Shown here: positions 6,380 to 14,076 of the stretch, one piece after another
Layout: each line of letters begins with the position of its first letter
Numbering within the stretch: position 1 is the first letter of the stretch
From: a virus
Length of the DNA: 42,152 nt
Strand: one strand, 5' to 3'
Virus record (IMG/VR): IMGVR_UViG_3300010413_000071
Coordinates: 1-42,152 of that record
Notes under the pieces: model-generated
The model's database searches: none
What the model saw: the letters and a program-made list of their open reading frames with translations, nothing else
What the model was told of the DNA's origin: nothing
Position numbers and translations under genes: made by a program

Positions 6380-8803
6380 CTAACTAGAATCTGGTTCTAG
6401 TATTATTTCTACCGTTGCATAACTATTTTTCAAGTAATTTTCTACTAATTCTTCACATCTTTTCATAATAGAATTAGTTAAATCTGTTGATATTCCATCT
6501 AAGTATTCTAAAAATATTCCTAACCCTGTCAAACTATGCCAGCCATTTGCATCTTGAGTATATTTCAAAATATCATCGCGTTTACCGCGCTTTTCAAATA
6601 CCTCATCAATATCAGGCTGTGTTGACAAATCAGGGGTAACTGAATCATAAATTCCATTTGAAAAGAATATGTACTTCCATCCCTCAACCACATGTGGGTC
6701 CCAGTCTGTAGTGTTCCCCAGCGCTGTTTCATAGGCCCCTGTCCTGCCTATGCCATACTTGTATAGGGCAACAGCAGCAGCAGTCTCTACACGCTTGTGG
6801 AGGCCATTAGATGCTAACCATGTAGGCCATCCCAGTTTCCTATCAATATAAGGAAGCAAATCTTCATGCACTTCCCAAATATCAAAAAGTGTTAATATCT
6901 GTTCGCAATCTGTTTTTATATTGTCAAGAATGGCACCAAAAATGGAGGTAAAATCTTCCAAATCTCCACCAGCATCCGCATCGGCAGTTCTCCATCCATT
7001 AGGAAGTGATTTGAATAAATAATCTCCTAAACCCCAACGCTCATATGGATAGGCAGAACTTCTGCTTGTATCCGGATTATTCTCCCAAATACCTAAATAA
7101 TTCCTTGCAAATAATGAATAGTAATACCAAACGCCTGCGGCCAAATTGGATTCTTCAATTTCCTGCCATTCCCCGGTGGCGTATGGATTACATACGTCAC
7201 TAAATGTTGCATATGCCGTTGTATCATCATCTAAGTACGGATATTCACCTTGCTTTCTAAGTATCTTTATCCCGCCATTCCATGGGTATGGTTCCAAAGT
7301 AACATCATCAAATTCACAATATCCAGAAGAACCAATTATACAATAAAATTTTAGAGTAGTTCCATCAGCAGTGATTATTGCAGAAAATTTTTGCCACTCT
7401 GTAGACGTTGTACCTGTCCAATGTGTAGTAGAACCACTATCTACTCTTGGTTGACCAGACCCATCACTTCTCGCCCAACCGATTAATCTATACTGTTCTC
7501 CATCAGTTAAAATATCATCCTGGTATCCATACGGATTTGCCGTACCATTATAGGTAACACGCAAACATCGAGTACCACCATGGGGAGTACCTGTCTGCTT
7601 AACAACAATAGCAGAATTACCAGCATTCCAAAAAGTAACTCCACTTTGTTCCATATCCCCATCTTTAAGAACACCAGTTATCTCTTTACAACTAACATTA
7701 TCAAATTCACAATATTCCGTACCAGTTGAGGTAACAGCTTTAAGTACTAACCAATCTTGATCAGCAAAAAATGTAACATCAAAATATTGCCACTCTGTAG
7801 ACGTTGTACCAGTCCAAAATATAGTATTGTCTGTGCCAACACCCGGAGTAGCATTTCCATCACTGCGAACCATACCTGTGGCATGATACCGCTTTCCAGT
7901 ATCCAAAGGATTCTGGTACGCATATGGGTCATTTACTCCGTTTCTTGCCACTCTCAAGCAACGTACACCACCATGCGGACTATCCGTCTGTTTAGATAAT
8001 GTCGCAGAATTCCCAGCTGACCAAGAACTAGTACTTGCAGACTCCATATCATTATCTGCAAGAAGCTCTGAACTTAAAATACTAGGAGGAGCAAAAAATG
8101 TTATCTTGTTTGCATAGCCAATACTTAAAGCTTTTGCCTCAAGCTGAAAATCATATAGCTCATCAGGAGCTATAGGGTCTACAAATATGTCATATTCCAA
8201 TTCACAAAATACTCTAAAATGTTCTAGTGGTGTTAATTTCCTATTAAAAACCAAAAGCTTACTTAAAGTTGATTTAAAACGAGAAGTGCCAGTATACCTA
8301 TTCCCAATTACAACAGGAGCATCATCAACGGAAACCATACAACCAGCATTAAAATCTCCAACACTTTCGCCTTGAACAAATCCTTCGCAAATTTTAAAAT
8401 CCTCAAAATTTAATGCTACCATTGTATCATCTATTACATCAGTTGTAACAGTAGTTTGTGCTGTACCATCATAGAAACAAAGTTGAGTAGCATTAAGATA
8501 AAATTCATAATTTGTTCCGCCAGCATCCCTTTTGGAAATTAGCATCTCATCAGCAGTCATTGATACAATACCAGATTTGCACCAGGCAACAATTGTTCCT
8601 TTTATTAATTGAATACTTGTACTATCAGAAACAGTAATATTACTTGTACTAAGTGGAAATACAACACCATCATCAGCATATTCAACATCTGTATCTGAAC
8701 CATCATTACCAAATAATGACAAGTCTAAAGAATTTCCAAGAAGATAATTATGATATAATCGAATAGTACGATCATTAATACATTGTTGAATAAAACTTTC
8801 CAT
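6380..8803 (-). CDS. lectin-like / carbohydrate-binding-like / gpI-like tail protein fusion (807 aa)
   Basis: Domains in order: residues about 1-205 resemble a concanavalin/LamG lectin fold (ending 'LSKLLVFNRKLTPLEHFRVF', typical of LamG-like phage proteins); about 245-374 and 378-506 are two tandem copies of a CBM4/9-like jelly roll (motifs N-D-M-E-S / G-D-M-E-Q, H-G-G-x-R-C-L-R-V, WTGTTSTEWQ, E-F-D-(N/D)-V); about 510-600 is a linker domain; about 610-800 resembles the P2 gpI-type tail protein, with D-L-L-P-Y-I-D-R-K-L-G-W-P and a helix ending R-T-G-A-Y-E. gpI normally follows the J gene and links wedge to fibre; here it is 9 kb downstream and fused to sugar-binding-like domains. The start ATG overlaps the previous stop (TAATG). 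The domain calls are from pattern recognition. Confidence 0.8.
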   Translation of the reverse strand: MESFIQQCINDRTIRLYHNYLLGNSLDLSLFGNDGSDTDVEYADDGVVFPLSTSNITVSDSTSIQLIKGTIVAWCKSGIVSMTADEMLISKRDAGGTNYEFYLNATQLCFYDGTAQTTVTTDVIDDTMVALNFEDFKICEGFVQGESVGDFNAGCMVSVDDAPVVIGNRYTGTSRFKSTLSKLLVFNRKLTPLEHFRVFCELEYDIFVDPIAPDELYDFQLEAKALSIGYANKITFFAPPSILSSELLADNDMESASTSSWSAGNSATLSKQTDSPHGGVRCLRVARNGVNDPYAYQNPLDTGKRYHATGMVRSDGNATPGVGTDNTIFWTGTTSTEWQYFDVTFFADQDWLVLKAVTSTGTEYCEFDNVSCKEITGVLKDGDMEQSGVTFWNAGNSAIVVKQTGTPHGGTRCLRVTYNGTANPYGYQDDILTDGEQYRLIGWARSDGSGQPRVDSGSTTHWTGTTSTEWQKFSAIITADGTTLKFYCIIGSSGYCEFDDVTLEPYPWNGGIKILRKQGEYPYLDDDTTAYATFSDVCNPYATGEWQEIEESNLAAGVWYYYSLFARNYLGIWENNPDTSRSSAYPYERWGLGDYLFKSLPNGWRTADADAGGDLEDFTSIFGAILDNIKTDCEQILTLFDIWEVHEDLLPYIDRKLGWPTWLASNGLHKRVETAAAVALYKYGIGRTGAYETALGNTTDWDPHVVEGWKYIFFSNGIYDSVTPDLSTQPDIDEVFEKRGKRDDILKYTQDANGWHSLTGLGIFLEYLDGISTDLTNSIMKRCEELVENYLKNSYATVEIILEPDSS
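7286..8071 (-). repeat. tandem duplication of a carbohydrate-binding-like domain
   Basis: Two consecutive ~130-codon units (8071-7682 and 7672-7286) encode related domains. Short stretches are almost identical in DNA, for example those encoding the shared decapeptide WTGTTSTEWQ near 7790-7815 and 7400-7425. This indicates a fairly recent duplication or recombination within the gene. Confidence 0.75.
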
Positions 8804-9150
8804 TATACATTATCCAAATCAGGATGAATTCTAACTGCCAAATGACCATCTAAAGGAATAGTCATCTTAACTCCACTGCCATAATTGACCTCAAATTCCG
8901 CCTGAAATTCTCCCTCTGTATCAGTATCACCAGCAGCCCATTCATACCTCAAAACACCGGTTGTCAGAGGACTCTCTAATACACCAGCAGCATTTACTTT
9001 TTCAACGCCATCTAAATACATCAAAAATGTAGTATCCACGGCACCAGAGAAATCAAACGCATTACCATCTTCGTCCTTAACCAGGAGTCTCAAAAATGGT
9101 TTCCTGGCATTTCTTTTTATTAAAAAAGTTTTTACTACAGGAACAGTCAT
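8803..9150 (-). CDS. baseplate/tail-associated Ig-like protein, BppU N-terminus type (115 aa)
   Basis: The 115-residue protein starts MTVPVVKTFLIKRNARKPF and contains L-V-K-D-E-D-G-N-A-F-D-F-S-G-A, then a middle T-G-V-L-R-Y-E-W-A-A-G-D-T-D-T-E-G-E-F and a strand-rich end. This layout (polymer-like first strand, 'GN..DLSGA', 'Y.W..GDT...G.Y.AEF') is typical of small immunoglobulin-like domains of phage baseplate upper proteins, which attach fibres or tail-tip proteins. The start follows the previous gene by one base and the stop overlaps the lectin/gpI-like gene by one base (TAATG), so it is likely made in step with it. Family placement is from recall. Confidence 0.7.
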   Translation of the reverse strand: MTVPVVKTFLIKRNARKPFLRLLVKDEDGNAFDFSGAVDTTFLMYLDGVEKVNAAGVLESPLTTGVLRYEWAAGDTDTEGEFQAEFEVNYGSGVKMTIPLDGHLAVRIHPDLDNV

Positions 9151-9151
9151 A

Positions 9152-9379
9152 TCAATCCCCTTCTGGAGTTAGGTCTATGTCTATTTCACTTATAACTTCA
9201 ACATCAGAATCTTCAAGTAATTCATACAATAAATTTGAATCTAAAACAGTAGCCAATAATGTTGGTACTTCTACTTCTAAAGGATTATCAAGTATGGTTA
9301 TTTCTCCATTAAAAACAACTAAGGGTCTACCGCTTAGTTTAGGCCACAACATTCCATTCGTAACCATAGATATAGACAT
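9152..9379 (-). CDS. hypothetical small acidic protein (75 aa)
   Basis: The 75-residue protein starts MSISMVTNGMLWPKLSG and ends with an acidic stretch rich in Glu and Asp. It overlaps the upstream fibre gene by one base (TAATG) and ends two bases before the Ig-like gene starts. No known family is recognised. Tight coupling in the fibre block suggests a small structural or connector protein, or a chaperone for the neighbouring fibres. Confidence 0.65.
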   Translation of the reverse strand: MSISMVTNGMLWPKLSGRPLVVFNGEITILDNPLEVEVPTLLATVLDSNLLYELLEDSDVEVISEIDIDLTPEGD

Positions 9380-10992
9380 TAATCTTTAACCTGTTTGTAT
9401 GAAGTAAACTCATTTATTTCAGAGCCCCAAACAGATACCACACTATATGAATTTATCATTCCGTCTGTTTCGCTACCTCCAGGAGTAGCAGCATCACAAT
9501 GCTCTTTGGTATCAAATATCCTTATCCTGCATGACAATAGTTGAGAATTGTCATCATAAACTGTATTATCCACATATTTAAATCCACCAGATAATCCTCT
9601 GATTTCCAAAATTGCTTCACCCAAAGTTCCTGCATCTCTAGAACCTATTTGTGTATCCAAAATAGCATCACCAACATTATCAGCGGATAGTAATGAATTG
9701 TTAAACGTAGTTCCTGTACTTTCATCTTCTAACGTTGCAATACCACGAAGTACAAAAGTACCTGCTGTAACTGTATCTAAAATATGAATATGCCCACGCC
9801 CTATTGAAATTTCAACTATCTGTTCGCCTGTTAAATTACCTATTACAATACTTCCGTCGTAATCTGTTATGATAAGATTTCTTCCAGAACCACCCATATT
9901 AATTATTGGCAAAGTATTAATACCAGGAACACCATCAGAACAATTTATGAATCTAACAGTATCAGTTCCAGCAAGTATAATAATTCCTGTAAGAGTACTA
10001 TCTTTTATCTGGCCCTGAATATATGTCAGGTCACCAATAACACTATCTTTTACCCATGTATCCCCATCTAATGTTCCCTGTAATGTACATTGTTCAAATT
10101 CACAACCTTCTGTAGATAAACCAGGACTTAAAGTAATAGTTGTCTTTTGCGGATTTTGGCCTATAACAGAAAAACCATCAACATTATCAGATGCTTCAAA
10201 AGTAATATTACCTAATACAAATAATGATTCAAATCCTCTTGACGTAGCTATGGATTTAGAATCTGCTAAATTATTTGATGGTTTCTGCTGAGTACCTATT
10301 GGGTAAGCCGTTCCTGCATAACCATTTACAACATCAATAGTAACACCGCCATTAAATGATGAATGCTGGATATTTGATAATTCTTGAAGTGTTGCAGAAC
10401 TAGATGCAGTCATAACTATTTGAGTAAACGACGTTGGAAAAACAGCATCTAATTGCGCGCCAACATCATCCAAAGAAACTAGATTTCCACCAGAAATTTC
10501 ACACTTAACAGTATTCCAAATTTTGTAAACATCCCCAATGTCAAATTGGTTATCACTACCATCTGATAACGGCCATAATAAACTTAACTGTATTTCTGAA
10601 TCAACACTCAATACTGTTCCAACAGACATATCACTCAAATTTATTATTGTTGCTCCGGGCAATACCCCTGAAGAAACAAAAGTTGCACCACTATCTATGA
10701 GTGTACTTCCAGAAGAATTTCCTGTAGTAACTGTTCCTGAACATTTAGAAGTAGTTCTTGGTTCAAAAGCAATTTGTGCATTCAAAAGAGTATTTGTAAT
10801 AGCAACACGAGTGATACCATCCGGTAGAATCTGCTTTCCGGAAGGACTTATAATATGTGGATAAGTCATTGCAAAAGGTTCATCTTCCCAGTCCATTACT
10901 TCATTTGTAAGGTCTTGCTGTGTTATCTCTACATCAGGAGATAACACAACAATTAACCTGGGACTCTCTCTTGGGAAAACTCTAATTGCCAA
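9379..10992 (-). CDS. tail fibre-like beta-rich protein (537 aa, TTG start)
   Basis: The protein begins MAIRVFPRESPRL and has a beta module at about residues 85-160 (S-G-T-V-T-T-G ... D-I-G-D-V-Y-K-I) shared with the 934- and 827-residue neighbours. Residues about 260-470 form short repeated strands with alternating Ile/Thr/Gly (for example 'DSVIGDLTYIQGQIKDSTLTGIIIL' read in pieces), consistent with a beta-solenoid. The C-terminus has S-C-R-I-R-I-F-D-T-K-E-H-C. An in-frame TAG lies just upstream of the TTG at 10990-10992, and AAGGA precedes it by 8 bases, so TTG is the start. A fibre or adhesin role is inferred from context and composition. Confidence 0.75.
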   Translation of the reverse strand: MAIRVFPRESPRLIVVLSPDVEITQQDLTNEVMDWEDEPFAMTYPHIISPSGKQILPDGITRVAITNTLLNAQIAFEPRTTSKCSGTVTTGNSSGSTLIDSGATFVSSGVLPGATIINLSDMSVGTVLSVDSEIQLSLLWPLSDGSDNQFDIGDVYKIWNTVKCEISGGNLVSLDDVGAQLDAVFPTSFTQIVMTASSSATLQELSNIQHSSFNGGVTIDVVNGYAGTAYPIGTQQKPSNNLADSKSIATSRGFESLFVLGNITFEASDNVDGFSVIGQNPQKTTITLSPGLSTEGCEFEQCTLQGTLDGDTWVKDSVIGDLTYIQGQIKDSTLTGIIILAGTDTVRFINCSDGVPGINTLPIINMGGSGRNLIITDYDGSIVIGNLTGEQIVEISIGRGHIHILDTVTAGTFVLRGIATLEDESTGTTFNNSLLSADNVGDAILDTQIGSRDAGTLGEAILEIRGLSGGFKYVDNTVYDDNSQLLSCRIRIFDTKEHCDAATPGGSETDGMINSYSVVSVWGSEINEFTSYKQVKD

Positions 10993-11024
10993 TGTCTTAT
11001 TCCTTGTCTACTATATATCAAATA

Positions 11025-13829
11025 CTATGCATATACCTGATCAGGATTCCTAATAACAGCAACAGTCATTCCGGCAATTGTAATATCAGAAGTAGTAATA
11101 AATGGTTGAATTGGAATAACACCAGAAACATTTCGTACTCTAATAACAACAGACCTGTTTGTAACAAATGTCAAAGTAACAGTTTCAGAACCAGGAGATA
11201 ATTCAGTTCCAGTATCCTCAATTACATTTATATAAGGAATAAAAAATGTATCTGAATCATCATAGTTTTGAACAAGAGAGTTTATCTCAAATCCATCACC
11301 AACTTCCCATGGAACAGCTGCTCCAGCGCCAGAATCAGCATGCATTATAGTAGTTGTTATTTGATTGGCACTATCCACACTTAAAACATATCCAACAGAA
11401 GCATCTGTTGTATTTCTAATAATATCTCCTCGTTCAACACCGCTGGCAAAAACACCAGTATCTACCAATGTTTGCCCACTGGTACCACCTTCGGCAGTAC
11501 CAGATACCTCTGTTGCCAAAGTAAGTTTACCATCATCACCATCACCACCAGTATTATCCCACGATGTATAACGGTATCTGTGCTCAACCTTTTCATCAGT
11601 AGCAACTACAACAACACAACCAGAAGATGGAGTATCATTTGGGAATCCTCCACCAGCAGCATTCTGTTCAAATGTAGAATCTGACTGTGAATTATTAGAA
11701 GCATGTCCAGTATATTGGTCCTTATCAGGAAGACCCGTTGAGCCATCCTCAAGATAAACTGCAATGTCATCACCAACACGAGTATTGGTAACGCTAACAT
11801 TTACAGAAGTATATGGCTCTCGCAAATTATTATTGTGGTCTGTAAGTTTTATATGATTAGCATCACCAGAAGCCATACCTTCCACCCATACACCACGGGC
11901 ACCAAACAAAACCCCACCTGCCAAAGAACCAAATGGTGCATTTTTATTTGCAGAATATGCTGCTACTGCTTTGATGTAAGCCTGCCCCTGAATTTCAGTT
12001 ATAGAAGACCCATCAGAAGTATAAAACACATCTGTATCTCCATCCCGGCATCTAAATTGCATATATGCATAAACATCATCTAAATCTCGTCCAGTATTAT
12101 AGATCTCTCCACATTCGACAAAAACAGTATAATCATAAGCAGTCTGAAGCGGAAATGCAAATGTCTCTGTATTATCATCACTTAATCCAGAATCGCAATC
12201 CAGTGTCGCTCCGGAAAGATCTCCTGTAAATGTATCCGCATTATCTGGCTCATCGCTAGAGTCAACATTTGCAAGTGTAATACTCACCGCACTTGCTTTA
12301 ACTACAAAAGCAGCCGAAGACCCCGCATTCCATGTCACACGCTCTCCAGGAATAAATGTGCCACTTGGATTTGAACATGTACATGTTCCATTTATATGAA
12401 GAATAGATACATCAGAATATCCACTTATAAGAGTTACACTTGCTGCGCTTAAAGTAACATTCATGGTTCCTGCGCCATCAGCGGTAACAACATCATTATC
12501 AGCAAAATCCTTGTATAATGCATCTCTAGCAGTACCAGTAAAGTCAACAGAATCTATAGTTCCATGTGTATGATAAACCTGGAACAAGAGCTTACCAGAG
12601 GAACCATCATCCTGATAAGACCGCAAAATACGAGATGCCCCAGAAGTACCACCGCTAAAAACTTTTCCTAAATCTCCACCCGCAGGGCCAGTACTTTCGG
12701 CGTCATATGTAACAAATGTATCACCAATAGACCCATTCACGTTAGCTGTAGTGTCACTAGTTCCAACGTAGATATTATCATTATCGGCAGGTGTACCTCT
12801 CAAACCACGTAACACAAGAACGCCCGTGGCAGTATCCCAGGCTGTATGAGAGACAACCTCTGCATACCACGTAGGAGGAGTGCCAGAATCCGTTGCAGTA
12901 TCTTGGATAATATTTCCTGCGGATATGGATGGCGACGTTCCACCATCGTAAAACATATAATATTCACCTTTTGTAATATTAACTGTATCGGATGCTGTTT
13001 CAGTAGCTATTGGTGTTCTCGTACCACTTGCAGTACTTACTTGTCCTTCAGTATGGGTAAAAGTATCTCCGGTTTGACGCACAAAAACTTTAATGTTTCC
13101 ACTATCAATAGCAACACCACCAAGTTTGACTGGAATGAGAATATCAATAGAACCACGATCCCAATTAGTAAATGCAGACCATTCAGCTATACGTGTAGAA
13201 ATACCAGTATCAGGATGTACTTGAAATATATAAACCTGTGGGTCCGGGGTACCAGCAAAAGATGCAATGGTATAGATATTGGCATAAACTTCGTTGCCAT
13301 TAATAGAATCTCCATTAGCAGTACCAGCCCCGGTACCTCCAGAAACAGCAATAGTACTGCTGTCGGCAATTGTAGCAGGTGTACCTCGTGTATCTCTTAC
13401 CCAAACTCTATTATGGTCTGCTGTCCCTCCATAATTATTTATATACGCAAGAACAGGACCAACAGGAGTTGCATCGTCGGTAAGATTTAATCCTTTATCA
13501 CCAGCAACAAAATCTGCACCAATAGTATCAACATCCAAAATATAAACAGGGTCAGCTACAGTATCATAATTTTCAGTATCTATGGAACCACCAGTCAAAT
13601 ATTGAAGAATATTTGATCCATCTCCATTATCCAAAAACCATCCATTTAACATAGTATATGATGTTGGAGTATTATATTTAAGTGGATTTTGGTAGCTCAT
13701 GTATGCTGGCTCATCAAATGTATCCATAAGCCAACTATACCAATCTGCTACACTATAGACAGTAGTACCAGAACTATGCCGAATTACTTTTGATGATGTA
13801 TCAATTGTGAAATCGTCACCAATAGACAT
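11025..13829 (-). CDS. large tail fibre protein (934 aa)
   Basis: The longest fibre-type gene here. It starts MSIGDDFTIDTSSKVIRHSS, is rich in Gly, Thr, Asp and Ser, and has no membrane span. Residues about 776-851 are the shared beta module (SGTAEGGTSGQTLVD ... WEVGDGFEINS). The C-terminal 50 residues (F-V-T-N-R-S-V-V-I-R-V-R-N-V-S-G ... NPDQVYA) resemble the end of the 886-residue upstream protein, which closes with a similar R-V-R-K and Q-P-D-I-V-A. The ATG follows AGGAGG at 10 bases. The N-terminal 'YSVADWYSWLMDTFDEP' region resembles repeated trimerising segments of other phage fibres. An adsorption role is inferred. Confidence 0.75.
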   Translation of the reverse strand: MSIGDDFTIDTSSKVIRHSSGTTVYSVADWYSWLMDTFDEPAYMSYQNPLKYNTPTSYTMLNGWFLDNGDGSNILQYLTGGSIDTENYDTVADPVYILDVDTIGADFVAGDKGLNLTDDATPVGPVLAYINNYGGTADHNRVWVRDTRGTPATIADSSTIAVSGGTGAGTANGDSINGNEVYANIYTIASFAGTPDPQVYIFQVHPDTGISTRIAEWSAFTNWDRGSIDILIPVKLGGVAIDSGNIKVFVRQTGDTFTHTEGQVSTASGTRTPIATETASDTVNITKGEYYMFYDGGTSPSISAGNIIQDTATDSGTPPTWYAEVVSHTAWDTATGVLVLRGLRGTPADNDNIYVGTSDTTANVNGSIGDTFVTYDAESTGPAGGDLGKVFSGGTSGASRILRSYQDDGSSGKLLFQVYHTHGTIDSVDFTGTARDALYKDFADNDVVTADGAGTMNVTLSAASVTLISGYSDVSILHINGTCTCSNPSGTFIPGERVTWNAGSSAAFVVKASAVSITLANVDSSDEPDNADTFTGDLSGATLDCDSGLSDDNTETFAFPLQTAYDYTVFVECGEIYNTGRDLDDVYAYMQFRCRDGDTDVFYTSDGSSITEIQGQAYIKAVAAYSANKNAPFGSLAGGVLFGARGVWVEGMASGDANHIKLTDHNNNLREPYTSVNVSVTNTRVGDDIAVYLEDGSTGLPDKDQYTGHASNNSQSDSTFEQNAAGGGFPNDTPSSGCVVVVATDEKVEHRYRYTSWDNTGGDGDDGKLTLATEVSGTAEGGTSGQTLVDTGVFASGVERGDIIRNTTDASVGYVLSVDSANQITTTIMHADSGAGAAVPWEVGDGFEINSLVQNYDDSDTFFIPYINVIEDTGTELSPGSETVTLTFVTNRSVVIRVRNVSGVIPIQPFITTSDITIAGMTVAVIRNPDQVYA

Positions 13830-13852
13830 TTTCTATTGCCTCCTGCTCCAGA

Positions 13853-14059
13853 TTAAATTTCCACGGAGCTGTTTGCCATTTTAAACCTTGTATACTGTAT
13901 CCCATTTTTCCATTTACGATTATTACCAATAACCGTAAATTCAACATACTTTACTGGTTTATGTTTTCCCTTTTCATCCGGCAAAATATGTTCTACAATT
14001 TTCAAATTTTCTACATGTAAATATTTTTTAGTATCTGGGTCTAAAATGACTATCGACAT
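13853..14059 (-). CDS. hypothetical small basic protein (68 aa)
   Basis: A 68-residue, lysine-rich, probably beta protein starting MSIVILDPDTKKYLHVE. It sits between two large fibre genes with short gaps on both sides and AAAGGGG ahead of the ATG. No family is recognised. Position suggests a fibre-associated or assembly protein. Confidence 0.65.
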   Translation of the reverse strand: MSIVILDPDTKKYLHVENLKIVEHILPDEKGKHKPVKYVEFTVIGNNRKWKNGIQYTRFKMANSSVEI

Positions 14060-14076
14060 ATCCTTACCCCTTTCAT

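Noticed and set aside
12846-13490. 214-codon open frame on the plus strand
   Set aside because: It is antisense to the 934-residue fibre gene and is rich in Cys, Ser, Arg and Ile as expected from the reverse strand of that gene.
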